A DNA stretch of 64,000 nt from Streptomyces tendae (GTDB lineage Bacteria; Actinomycetota; Actinomycetes; Streptomycetales; Streptomycetaceae): NCBI RefSeq assembly GCF_014650435.1, contig NZ_BMUY01000004.1, positions 1-64,000 on the forward strand, given 5' to 3'. Positions 43,788-51,862 of this stretch are shown one piece after another. Made by a program: the position numbers and the translations under genes. The number at the start of each line of letters is the position of its first letter. The first letter of the stretch is position 1. Under the pieces are notes generated by a model. The model was not told the DNA's origin. It searched no databases and saw nothing but the letters and a program-made list of their open reading frames with translations.

Positions 43788-44495
43788 CTACGGGCCGCCC
43801 CGGTGCGGTCGTCGGGCGGCCGTGGCTTCGGGCTCCTGCTCGGGCGGGTCGACGACCACGCAGCAGCGGCCGGGGCGGGGGGCGAGCACCGCACGGCCGG
43901 GCTGGTGTCCGCCGGCCTCGAGCACGCCCCGTACCAGGTGCAGGTTCAGCCAGCACACCAGTTCCGTGTGCTCGCGAGCGAGCCGGTGGAAGGGGCAGTT
44001 GCGCAGGTCGATGCTGCCTCCGGCCGTCGTCGCGGGCTCGTAGCCGCAGCCGCGCAGCGCCGCCGTCAGGTCCTCGCCACCGGCCGACCTGCCCGCCGCG
44101 TGCGCGGCGGCGGCCACGGCCTCCCGCACCGCTCCGGAGTCGTCCGCGGCGACGGCCTCGGCCAGCACCCCGGCGAGCAGACCGTAGTCGCGGGGCGGCA
44201 CACTGACCGACAGCTCCTGGTCCGTCCGCGCGTAGCGCTTGGCCGGCCGGCCGGCTCCCGGGCCGCCGCGCCCGGCGGCCCGCGCGTAGCCGACGGTCAG
44301 CAGGCCCGCCTCGGCCAGTTTGTCCAGGTGATAGGCCGCGAGCGTGCGGCTGATCCCGGCCGCGTTCGCGGCGTCCTCCCGGCTGACGGCCTCGTCGCAG
44401 GTCCGCACGTAGTCGTACAGCCGACGCCGCACCGGATCGTCCAGGCTGCTCAGTCCACCGATGGCGTCCCTGTCACGGTCCTCGTTCGTACCCAC
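43788..44495 (-). CDS. Cys-rich winged-HTH regulator (ArsR/SufR-like)
   Basis: 235 residues. The N-terminal wHTH reads LDDPVRRRLYDYVRTCDEAV then REDAANAAGISRTLAAYHLD and KLAEAGLLTVGYARAAGRGG. The C-terminal half has Cys in LRGCGYEP, NCPFHRLAREHTELVCWLN and PGRCCVVVDPP, a pattern like the metal or Fe-S binding end of SufR-type repressors. GTG at 44495 has almost no ribosome site; a TACATT box ending six bases before it would place transcription start at the codon, so a leaderless message is likely. It faces the pterin operon across an inverted repeat and is its probable regulator. Confidence 0.75.
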   Translation of the reverse strand: MGTNEDRDRDAIGGLSSLDDPVRRRLYDYVRTCDEAVSREDAANAAGISRTLAAYHLDKLAEAGLLTVGYARAAGRGGPGAGRPAKRYARTDQELSVSVPPRDYGLLAGVLAEAVAADDSGAVREAVAAAAHAAGRSAGGEDLTAALRGCGYEPATTAGGSIDLRNCPFHRLAREHTELVCWLNLHLVRGVLEAGGHQPGRAVLAPRPGRCCVVVDPPEQEPEATAARRPHRGGP

Positions 44496-44515
44496 ATTCC
44501 CAATGTAACACCAAT

Positions 44516-44532
44516 GAGATTTGACAAATCTC
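44516..44532. promoter_or_regulatory. Operator palindrome GAGATTT-GAC-AAATCTC with embedded TTGACA
   Basis: A perfect 7-bp inverted repeat around GAC in the 120-bp gap between the regulator and folE. It contains TTGACA (44521-44526), a good -35 element for the pterin operon, and is AT-rich in otherwise GC-rich DNA. Binding of the adjacent HTH protein here would control both directions. Confidence 0.6.
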
Positions 44533-44615
44533 CGGCGCGGTGGCCAGCCTGTAAAAACAACAGAAGTTGGCGATACACGGAGGGCCGTGCTCATGTCACA
44601 GGAGGGTCCGTGGAT

Positions 44616-45230
44616 ATGACTGCCACAGCCGCACTGCAGGTGATCGAGGACGTCACGGGGCCCGACGAGGTCACCGGGCCCGACCTGGAGGCCGCCGAGC
44701 GGGCCGCCCGGGAGTTCCTGCAGGCGCTCGGGGTCGTGGTGGACAGCGAGGGGACCCGGGACACGCCCGGCCGGATGGCGCGCGGCTACGCCGAACTGCT
44801 CAACGCGCGCCCCTTCCGGATGACCACGTTCCCCAACGACGAGGGCTACGACGAGCTCGTCCTGGCCCGCGACATCCCCCTGCGGTCGGTCTGCCAGCAC
44901 CACATGCTGCCCTTCGTGGGGGTGGCACACGTCGGCTACCTGCCCGGCGCGCGGATCCTCGGGCTGTCGAAGCTGGCCCGGGTGGTGGAGCACTACGCCT
45001 GCCGGCCCCAGGTGCAGGAACGGCTGACCAAGCAGGTCGCCGACCACCTCGCCGAGCAGTTGCGGCCCCGGGGCGTCGGGGTCGTCGTCGAAGCCGAGCA
45101 CACCTGCATGACGCTGCGCGGAGTGCGGGCCACCGGATCGAGAACCGTCACCTCCACCCTGCTCGGAACGCTGCGCGACGACGCGGCGTCCCGCCAGGAG
45201 TTCCTCGCCCTCACCGGCGTCCAGCGGTAG
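44616..45230 (+). CDS. folE: GTP cyclohydrolase I
   Basis: 204 residues, the normal size. It converts GTP to 7,8-dihydroneopterin triphosphate. Zinc ligands are Cys93 and His96 in SVCQHHMLPFVGVAHVGYLPG and Cys164 in EHTCMTLRGVRATGSRT; the GTP loop LGLSKLARVVEHYACRPQVQ is intact. ATG at 44616 has AGGAGGG nine bases upstream. It is first in a four-gene operon with an FAD reductase, a FolP2-type protein and a RibD-type reductase, but folB and folK are absent, so this is probably not the main folate operon but a dedicated pterin pathway. Confidence 0.92.
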   Translation: MTATAALQVIEDVTGPDEVTGPDLEAAERAAREFLQALGVVVDSEGTRDTPGRMARGYAELLNARPFRMTTFPNDEGYDELVLARDIPLRSVCQHHMLPFVGVAHVGYLPGARILGLSKLARVVEHYACRPQVQERLTKQVADHLAEQLRPRGVGVVVEAEHTCMTLRGVRATGSRTVTSTLLGTLRDDAASRQEFLALTGVQR

Positions 45231-45264
45231 CGGAGCAAACGCACCAGGCCATTGGGAGGCAGTC

Positions 45265-46512
45265 ATGAGCACATCGCAGCACCCGCCCCGGCGGATCCTG
45301 ATCGTGGGCGCCGGGCTGGCCGGCGCGTCGGCCGCCGCCGCCCTGCGCGAGCAGGGGTTCGACGGTGACATCACGGTGTTCGGAGAACAGTCCCACGACC
45401 CGTACGAACTTCCGCCGCTGTCCAAGGACGTCCTGCTGGGCCGGCGGGACGAACCGGACTGGGTCCGCGGAGCCGGCTACTGGGACGACCACGGCATCTC
45501 CCTGCGCCGTGACACCGCCGTCACCGCGCTCGAACCGGCCGACCACGAGATCGTCGACGCCGACGGCACGGCCCACGGATACGACCGGCTGCTGCTGGCG
45601 ACCGGGTCCCGCCCCCGGGTCCCGCCCGGCTTCGAGGCTCCCGGGGTGCACACGCTGCGCACCCTCGACGACGCCCTGGTCCTGCGCGAGAAGCTGACCG
45701 ACGGAGCCCGCGTGGTGATCGTCGGCGCCGGATGGATCGGCTGCGAGGTCGCTTCGGCGGCCCGCGCCCGCGGCGCCCGGGTGACCATGGTCGACCCCGT
45801 GCCGCTGCCGCTGCGGCACGTCCTCGGCGACCAGGTCGGAGCGGTCTTCCGCGACCTGCACGCCGACCACGGCGTCGTCCTGCGCCTGGGCGTCGGGGCG
45901 ACCGGCACCGAGGTCCGCCCCGACGGCCGGACGGTCCTCCTGGACGACGGCAGCGAACTGCCCGCCGACGTGGTGGTCGTCGGCGTCGGCGCCGTGCCCC
46001 GCATCGAACTCGCCGAAGCCGCCGGTCTGGACCTCGCGGCGGGCGCGGTCGCCACCGACGCCGCGCTGCGCACCTCCGCCCCCGACGTCTACGCGGCCGG
46101 CGACATCGCCGCCCACGACCACCCGCGCCACGAGGGGCGCGTACGCGTCGAGCACTGGTCCAACGCCAAGGAGCAGGGCACCCACGTGGCGGGCAACCTC
46201 CTCGGCGGCCACGACGCCTACGGCGCCGACCCGTACTTCTTCTCCGACCAGTACGACCTCGGCTGCGAGTACCGCGGCCTCGCCGACCCCGCCCGCGACG
46301 AACTGGTCCTGCGCGGCGACCCGGCCACCCGCGAGTTCCTCGCCTTCTGGCTGCGCGACGGGCGGATCGCCGCCGCCCTCAACGTCAACTCCTGGGACCA
46401 CTGCGACGCACTCACCGCCCTGGTCGGCACCCGCGCACGGGTCTCCGCCCAGCAGCTCACCGAGGCGGACCTCGACGCGCTCGCCACCGGCGACGCACCG
46501 CCCCGGCCATGA
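45265..46512 (+). CDS. FAD/NAD(P)-dependent ferredoxin-reductase-type oxidoreductase
   Basis: 415 residues. Two dinucleotide folds, ILIVGAGLAGASAAAALREQ (FAD) and VVIVGAGWIGCEVASAARAR (NAD(P)H), the FAD-contact motif VYAAGDIAAHDHP and a Reductase_C domain with VEHWSNAKEQGTHVAGNLLG. This is the class that reduces ferredoxins of P450 or Rieske systems; no ferredoxin gene is in the operon. TTGGGAGGC lies before the ATG. In this context it could supply electrons for a pterin-linked reaction; the substrate is unknown. Confidence 0.88.
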   Translation: MSTSQHPPRRILIVGAGLAGASAAAALREQGFDGDITVFGEQSHDPYELPPLSKDVLLGRRDEPDWVRGAGYWDDHGISLRRDTAVTALEPADHEIVDADGTAHGYDRLLLATGSRPRVPPGFEAPGVHTLRTLDDALVLREKLTDGARVVIVGAGWIGCEVASAARARGARVTMVDPVPLPLRHVLGDQVGAVFRDLHADHGVVLRLGVGATGTEVRPDGRTVLLDDGSELPADVVVVGVGAVPRIELAEAAGLDLAAGAVATDAALRTSAPDVYAAGDIAAHDHPRHEGRVRVEHWSNAKEQGTHVAGNLLGGHDAYGADPYFFSDQYDLGCEYRGLADPARDELVLRGDPATREFLAFWLRDGRIAAALNVNSWDHCDALTALVGTRARVSAQQLTEADLDALATGDAPPRP

Positions 46513-46550
46513 GCGCCCTCGACCGGCCGACGACAGGAGCCGCACACACC

Positions 46551-47426
46551 ATGCCCACCACAGCAGTCGACCTGGAGTTCCGGGGCCACCGCGTAGTCGA
46601 CGACCGGCCCCTGGTGATGGCGATCGTCAATCGCACACCGGACTCCTTCTACGACCGGGGTGCCACCTTCGCCGCCGAGGCGGCCCGGTCCGCCATCGCC
46701 CGGGCCGTCGCCGAGGGCGCGGACATGATCGACCTCGGCGGCGTCACGGCCAGTCCGGGAGCGGAGGTCACGGCCGCCGAAGAAGCCGCCCGCGTCGTTC
46801 CGCTGGTGGAATGGGCCCGCGACCGCTACCCCGACCTGCTGATCAGTATCGACACCTGGCGCCACGAAGTCGGCGACGCGGCCTGCCGGGCCGGAGCGGA
46901 CATCCTCAACGACGCCTGGGCCGCCGCCGACCCGAAGCTCATCGAGGTGGCCGCCGACCACGGGGCCGGCTACGTGTGCACGCACACCGGCGGCCGAACG
47001 CCCCGCGCCGACCCCTTCCGGCCCGACTACCCCGACGTGCTGGCAGCCGTACGCACCTCCGTCGTCGAGCTGGCGGAGCGGGCCGAAGCCGCCGGCGTGC
47101 CCCGCGGCGGCATCCTCATCGACGCCACCGGCTACGGCAAGAACACCGCCGACCACCTCCTCCTGCTCCGCAACCTCCGCGAGTTCACCCGGACCGGGTG
47201 GCCGGTCCTGATGGCGCTGTCCAACAAGTCGTTCGTGGGCGAGATGCTGGACGTGGAACTGGAGGACCGGCTGGCCGGCACCCTCGCGGCGACCGCGATC
47301 GCCGCCAGGGACGGCGCCGCCGTCTTCCGGGCCCACCAGGTCCGGCCCACCCGGCACGTCGTCGAGATGGCCGCGGGCATCAACGGCAGCCGTCCTCCTG
47401 CCCGTACGAGTACCTGGATCGCCTGA
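46551..47426 (+). CDS. folP: FolP2-type dihydropteroate synthase homologue
   Basis: 291 residues, TIM-barrel pterin-binding fold: MAIVNRTPDSFYDRGATF (pterin site), MIDLGGVTASPGAEVTAAEE, ISIDTWRHEVGDAACRAGAD, ILNDAWAAADPKL, VCTHTGGRTPRADPFRPDY and ALSNKSFVGEMLDVELEDRL. The loop that in true DHPS reads GGESTRPG is GGVTASPG, and VNRTPDSFYD replaces VNVTPDSFSD; both are FolP2 features, and mycobacterial FolP2 is considered not to act as a normal DHPS. So binding of a pterin is likely, condensation with pABA is not certain. ATG at 46551 has AGGAG 11 bases upstream; ATG at 46509 overlapping the previous stop (ATGA) is a good alternative. Confidence 0.85.
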   Translation: MPTTAVDLEFRGHRVVDDRPLVMAIVNRTPDSFYDRGATFAAEAARSAIARAVAEGADMIDLGGVTASPGAEVTAAEEAARVVPLVEWARDRYPDLLISIDTWRHEVGDAACRAGADILNDAWAAADPKLIEVAADHGAGYVCTHTGGRTPRADPFRPDYPDVLAAVRTSVVELAERAEAAGVPRGGILIDATGYGKNTADHLLLLRNLREFTRTGWPVLMALSNKSFVGEMLDVELEDRLAGTLAATAIAARDGAAVFRAHQVRPTRHVVEMAAGINGSRPPARTSTWIA

Positions 47427-48169
47427 TGCACCTGATCTGGCCCGCCGAACACGCCCGTCCCATCGACGACGACGAACTGGAACGCCTCTACACCTACCCG
47501 GACCGTGAGCGCTGGCTCGCCGTCAACTTCGTCGCCAGCGCCGACGGGGCCGTGGAAGTCGGCGGCCTGGCCAGGCCGCTGTCGACCCCGCCCGACCGCA
47601 AGGTGCTGCGGCTCGGCAGCGACCTCGCCGACGTCCTGCTGATCGGCGCCACCACGGCCATGGTCGAGGGCTTTCGCGGCGTCCACCCCGACCGGCAGAC
47701 CCTCGACCGCCGGCGCCGCCACGGCTTGGCCGACGTCCCGCCGACGGCCGTGGTGAGCACGGGCCGATCACTGCCCCCCGACGCCCCGGTCATCACCCGG
47801 GCGCGCGTCCCGACCACCGTCCTCACCTGCGCTTCGGTACCCGAGCCCACGCGTCGGGCCTGGCAGGAGGCCGGGGCGGACGTCGTCGTCGCGGGCGAGG
47901 ACACCGTCGACCTGGCCGCGGCGGTCGCCGCACTCACCCGGCGGGGGCTGCGGCGCATCGACTGCGAAGGCGGGCCGCACCTGTTCGGAGCACTGACCGC
48001 CGCCGGCCTGGTCGACGAACTCCGTCTGACCGTCTCCCCGTTGCTGACCGCGGGCCCGGCCGGCCGAATCGCCACCGGGCCACCCGCCCCGCCCACCGGC
48101 CTGCGCCTGGCCACCGCACTCGCCGAGGACGACACCCTGCTGCTGCGCTACCTCACGCCCTCGCGCTGA
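47426..48169 (+). CDS. RibD-C/dihydrofolate-reductase-family pyrimidine reductase
   Basis: 247 residues, RibD C-terminal-type reductase: WLAVNFVASADGAVEVGGLA, VLLIGATTAMVEGFRG, the NADPH-binding RRIDCEGGPHLFGALTAAGL (EGG motif) and VDELRLTVSPLL. Such enzymes reduce 5-amino-6-ribosylamino-pyrimidinone in riboflavin synthesis or act as DHFR substitutes on pterins. The start overlaps the folP stop (TGATG), so the two are coupled. There is no deaminase domain and no other rib gene near, so with folE and FolP2 it may reduce a pterin intermediate. Confidence 0.87.
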   Translation: MHLIWPAEHARPIDDDELERLYTYPDRERWLAVNFVASADGAVEVGGLARPLSTPPDRKVLRLGSDLADVLLIGATTAMVEGFRGVHPDRQTLDRRRRHGLADVPPTAVVSTGRSLPPDAPVITRARVPTTVLTCASVPEPTRRAWQEAGADVVVAGEDTVDLAAAVAALTRRGLRRIDCEGGPHLFGALTAAGLVDELRLTVSPLLTAGPAGRIATGPPAPPTGLRLATALAEDDTLLLRYLTPSR

Positions 48170-48296
48170 ACAGGCACGGCCCACGGGCCCGGTTCGCAGA
48201 ACATGAGACGGGCTCAGGGGCCGAGCGGGTCAGCGTGCCGGCACCTCGTCGCGGAAGTACGGCGGGTAGTCGTCCGCGCCCTTGCCGGTGATCTCG

Positions 48297-48961
48297 GTCG
48301 CTGTGGCTGCAGATGAGCACCGCGACGGTGTACGCGCACCGCTTCGACGCCCCCAACGACGAGGCCACCGGTGTGACCGGCGGTACCGAACCGGGCGTGC
48401 CGGACTACTGGGCGTACAGCGTCGAGATCGCCAAAGCCTGGGAGCAGGGCTCAGCGGCAGGCGGAGACGCCGGCCACGCGCAAGGTCGCTCTGCGCTCGG
48501 CCATGGTGATGAGCCCCGACCCCGGCGGGGTCTTCGCCGTCCTGCTGGGACTGGCCCGCCTGGGTCTCGGCGGCCCGGTCGCCGGTGGCGCACAGTACGT
48601 GTCGTGGATCCACGAACACGACTTCGTGCGCGCGGTGGAGTTTCTGCTCGACCGGGGAGACATCGCGGGACCGGTGAACCTGGCGGCTCCCCATCCCCTG
48701 CCACAGCGCGCGTTCATGCGCACCCTGCGCTCCCCGTGGGGTGTACCGGTGGGTCTCCCCGCGACCAAGTGGATGGCCGAGGTCGGCGCGTTCGCTCTGC
48801 GTACCGACACCGAACTGCTGCTGAAGAGCCGCCGTGTCGTCCCAGGCAGATTGGACCAGGCAGGCTTCGACTTCCAGTACACACAGTGGCCGCAGGCCGC
48901 GGATGAGCTGGTGCGCCGGGTACGCAAACGGGTCGGACGCGGTCCCGCGGCACGCCGTTGA
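48297..48961 (+). pseudogene. TIGR01777/SDR39U1 epimerase, 5'-truncated and frameshifted
   Basis: The first part reads LQMSTATVYAHRFDAPNDEA and continues to EIAKAWEQ; one frame over, from about 48446, it resumes as AETPATRKVALRSAMVMSPD, GGPVAGGAQYVSWIHEHDFV, GPVNLAAPHPLPQRAFMRTL and the DUF1731 end QAADELVRRVRKRVGR. This is the order in sugar-nucleotide-epimerase-like TIGR01777 proteins, whose first 100-120 residues (NAD-binding) are missing here. One frameshift near 48440-48450 plus the 5' deletion make it a pseudogene. Confidence 0.75.
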
Positions 48962-49184
48962 TCGTCCTCTTCATCCCCTGAAGCCTTCACGGCTGAGGAA
49001 GTGTCGCCGTAGTCCATGTGCACCACCTTCCCGTCGCGTGACCAACTCGGGCTTGACGACGCACGTAGCCTCCACCCGGCCATTACCTCTGGCGTAATCG
49101 ACCACGCTCCCCTGCTGCGGCAGCGTGACACATGTCAACGAGATCCCGACGAGGGTTCCGGCACCCAAGGCGCGAGGAGCAACC

Positions 49185-49628
49185 ATGTCCATCAAGTCCG
49201 CTGACCTCACCACGAGTTCCGTCACCGACACCACCCGCCACGTCGTCCAGGAGTTCCTCGCCGCCCGGATGGCCGGGGACGTCGAGCGGCTCGTCGCGCT
49301 CTTCGCGGACGACGTCGACTGGCTGCTCGCCGAGAACCCCGCCGTCCCGTGGATCCGGCCGCGCTCCACCGGAGCCGAATGCGCTGCCCAGTTCACGGAG
49401 CTGGCCGAGCACACGGTGGCCGAGGATGCGCGGGCCTCCGTCGACACGTTCCTCGTCGACGGCACCGACGCCGTCCTGACGGGATACCTCTCGGGGACCG
49501 TGCGCGCGACGGGGAAGTCCTTCGAGGGCCCCTTCGCGCTGCGCCTCACCGTCGAGGAGGGCCGGATCACCCGGCATCACCTCTACGAGAACAGCGTGTC
49601 GATCGCCGACGCGTGCACCCCTTCCTGA
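49185..49628 (+). CDS. SnoaL-like (NTF2-fold) protein
   Basis: 147 residues. VVQEFLAARMAGDVERLVAL, FADDVDWLLAENPAVPWIRP, then VDTFLVDGTDAVLTGYLSGT and FEGPFALRLTVEEGRITRHH form the helix-plus-sheet cone of the SnoaL/NTF2 superfamily (DUF4440-like). Such proteins are small cyclases, isomerases or ligand binders; no catalytic set can be assigned. GCGAGGAG precedes the ATG. Monocistronic as far as visible. Confidence 0.82.
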   Translation: MSIKSADLTTSSVTDTTRHVVQEFLAARMAGDVERLVALFADDVDWLLAENPAVPWIRPRSTGAECAAQFTELAEHTVAEDARASVDTFLVDGTDAVLTGYLSGTVRATGKSFEGPFALRLTVEEGRITRHHLYENSVSIADACTPS

Positions 49629-49801
49629 GTCCCGAGCCCTTCGCCTGGTCCGCCACCGCACCAGTGTGCGGGGGACGGCCGACCGATGCGCAGAATCCAG
49701 GACGTCGACGCCTGTCACGTGAATCTTGCGTGTCTGCACTGACGGGTTGAGAGCACATGGAAGAGTCACTGTTCCATGTTGACCGTGAGGAGGGCAGAGA
49801 C

Positions 49802-51505
49802 ATGCCAAAACAAGGCCCCTCGGCACCTGATGGACCCGCTCCTGCGGATGGGCCGGCACCTCGGTCCACCTGGTTGGACTCGCTGGCCGCCGCGGCGTAC
49901 CTGGCGGACGAACATGGCGTCATCACCGCCGTCAATGCGAAGGCCGAACAGCTTCTCGACCGCCCCGCCGCAGAGCTTCTCGGACACGACGCGCATGAAA
50001 CACTGCATCGAGACGCCCGTGGCCAACCCGAACCGAGAAGCGAGTGCCCGATTCGGCAGGCCACCTTGGCCAGCCGTACGGCGCAAGGCGGAGAGCTCTG
50101 GTTCGAGCGGGGCGACGGCTCAGTTACGCCTGTGGCCTGGCTGGTCACCGGATACGACGACGGCAACCGACGGGGCATGCTGGCGCTCTTCCACCCGTTG
50201 GCCGACACGCAGCCCGGCGCGGTTCAGGAACCGCTGTCCAAGCTGAAGCGCCTGGCGCTGTTCGCGGAGCTGACCACCCATCTGACCTCGACGATGGACG
50301 TGGAAGAGGTCCTGAACCGGCTGGTACGTCTGCTGGTGCCGCGGCTGGCGGACTGGGCGGTCGTCGACCTGATCACCGAGACGGGCGAGGTCTGGCGTCG
50401 TGCGGTCGTCCATGTCGAGGACGGCGATCTGAGGAACCAGGAAGACCTCGTCGGCCCCATGCCCGCAGTTCCTCAAGAGTCCCAGCTCCCGCTCTCGCGT
50501 GCGCTGAGGGGCGCCTCGTCCGCCCTGGCGGGCCCCGAGATCTACCAGGGGGAGCCGGACTCGGGAATCGCCGTTGAACAGCGTCGGCTGTTTGCCGCCA
50601 CAGGGATCCAATCCGCCATCATCGGCCCGGTCCGCGGCCTCCGAGACGTGCTGGGCGCTCTGACTCTGGGCCGCTCCGAGGGCTCGCGCCCTTTCACCAC
50701 CGCCGATCTGCCACTGCTGGAAGAGATCACGCGGCGGGCCGGACTCGCCCTGGACAACGCCCGTCTCTACCAGAGACAGCGGAAGGTGTCGGAGACGATG
50801 CAACGTCACCTCCTGCCGCATCTGCCACGTGTGCCCGAACTACAGATGACAGCCCGCTACATGCCGGCACCGGACGCTTCCCAGGTCGGCGGCGACTGGT
50901 ACGACGCGTTCGTCCTGCCCGACGGCGCAACCGCATTGGTCATCGGAGACGTGGTCGGACATGATCTTGACGCAGCGGCCGACATGGCCCAGCTGCGAAA
51001 CATGCTGCGCGCCTACGCCTTCTCCCAGCAGAAACCGCCCAGCAAGATCGTCGAATGGCTGGACCAAGCCACCATGCAAATGTCCGGGCCCGCCATGGCC
51101 ACCCTCGTCCTGGCCAGGCTCACGCACGTCGCATCCCTCGGCTGGGAGCTGACCTGGACCAACGCGGGCCACCCGCCACCCCTGCTCATCACCCGCGAGG
51201 GAGTGCCCCAGTACCTCACCGACGCACACGGGATACTCCTCGGGACAGGACTGCGGGAGCCACGCCCGGACGTATCGCTGCTCCTGCCACCGGGGGCCAC
51301 ACTACTGCTGTATACCGACGGCCTCATCGAAGAGCCCGGCGCATCACTCGACGACGGACTCGACAGGCTGAGCCGCCACGCCGCTGCCCTCTCACACCAG
51401 TCCCTGGACACCTTCACAGACAAGCTACTCGCCCGTGCCCGCCCGGCAGCCAACGAGGACGACATTGCCCTTCTCGCCCTGCGCACCCAGGGTCGTGGAA
51501 AGTGA
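49802..51505 (+). CDS. PAS-GAF-SpoIIE (PP2C) phosphatase
   Basis: 567 residues. PAS, about 15-115 (AAYLADEHGVITAVNAKAEQ, LLGHDAHETLH); GAF, about 150-320 (STMDVEEVLNRLVRLLVPRL, ADWAVVDLITETGEVWRRAV, GVLGALTLGR-type end); a coiled linker QRQRKVSETMQRHLLPHLPR; then the PPM phosphatase with metal motifs GGDWYDAFVL, VIGDVVGHDLDAAADMAQLR and LLLYTDGLIEEPGA. Such proteins dephosphorylate anti-anti-sigma factors and release stress sigma factors. No RsbW/RsbV partner adjoins it. ATG at 49802 has GAGGAGGG seven bases before; ATG at 49757 would add 15 residues. Confidence 0.9.
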   Translation: MPKQGPSAPDGPAPADGPAPRSTWLDSLAAAAYLADEHGVITAVNAKAEQLLDRPAAELLGHDAHETLHRDARGQPEPRSECPIRQATLASRTAQGGELWFERGDGSVTPVAWLVTGYDDGNRRGMLALFHPLADTQPGAVQEPLSKLKRLALFAELTTHLTSTMDVEEVLNRLVRLLVPRLADWAVVDLITETGEVWRRAVVHVEDGDLRNQEDLVGPMPAVPQESQLPLSRALRGASSALAGPEIYQGEPDSGIAVEQRRLFAATGIQSAIIGPVRGLRDVLGALTLGRSEGSRPFTTADLPLLEEITRRAGLALDNARLYQRQRKVSETMQRHLLPHLPRVPELQMTARYMPAPDASQVGGDWYDAFVLPDGATALVIGDVVGHDLDAAADMAQLRNMLRAYAFSQQKPPSKIVEWLDQATMQMSGPAMATLVLARLTHVASLGWELTWTNAGHPPPLLITREGVPQYLTDAHGILLGTGLREPRPDVSLLLPPGATLLLYTDGLIEEPGASLDDGLDRLSRHAAALSHQSLDTFTDKLLARARPAANEDDIALLALRTQGRGK

Positions 51506-51524
51506 TCGACGAGTAGAAAGGGGC

Positions 51525-51800
51525 CTGGGCTCCGGGCGCGAGAACGCTGACCGCGAGGCCGTCCGGCTGTTCCTCGCCGACGGCGTGACCGACGTCGAGA
51601 GCCGCACTCGCACTCTGCTGACCTGCATCGACGAGCTGGTCTCGGCCGCCTGGTGGACGGTGGCGAAGTACAGCGAGTGGTAGCACTCAGCGGACTCGGC
51701 GGCCCCGACGGCGTACTCGACCGCGTGGGAGCGCTGGCGCACTCTCGTGAACCGGGCGCGGCGGGCGCTCTCGTAGGCGGCCAGGGCTGTAGTGGTGCTG
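51525..51800 (+). pseudogene. Unidentified helical protein fragment with two in-frame TAG codons
   Basis: One frame reads ENADREAVRLFLADGVTDVE and RTLLTCIDELVSAAWWTVAK YSEW, then TAG (51681-51683), HSADSAAPTAYSTAWERWRT LVNRARRALS, TAG (51774-51776), AARAVVVLDPRP. Codon third positions stay G/C-rich through both stops, as in real coding DNA, at least as far as the second one. No start or family could be assigned. It is most likely the 3' end of a decayed gene left after the phosphatase. Confidence 0.45.
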
Positions 51801-51862
51801 GATCCGCGGCCAGTTCGACCCGAGTCCCCGCCGTGGGCGGGTGGCGGCTCCGGCCCGCACGG

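Noticed and set aside
49083-49859. Minus-strand open frame opposite the SnoaL-like gene
   Set aside because: Low-complexity shadow; the plus-strand gene has a ribosome site and NTF2 fold.
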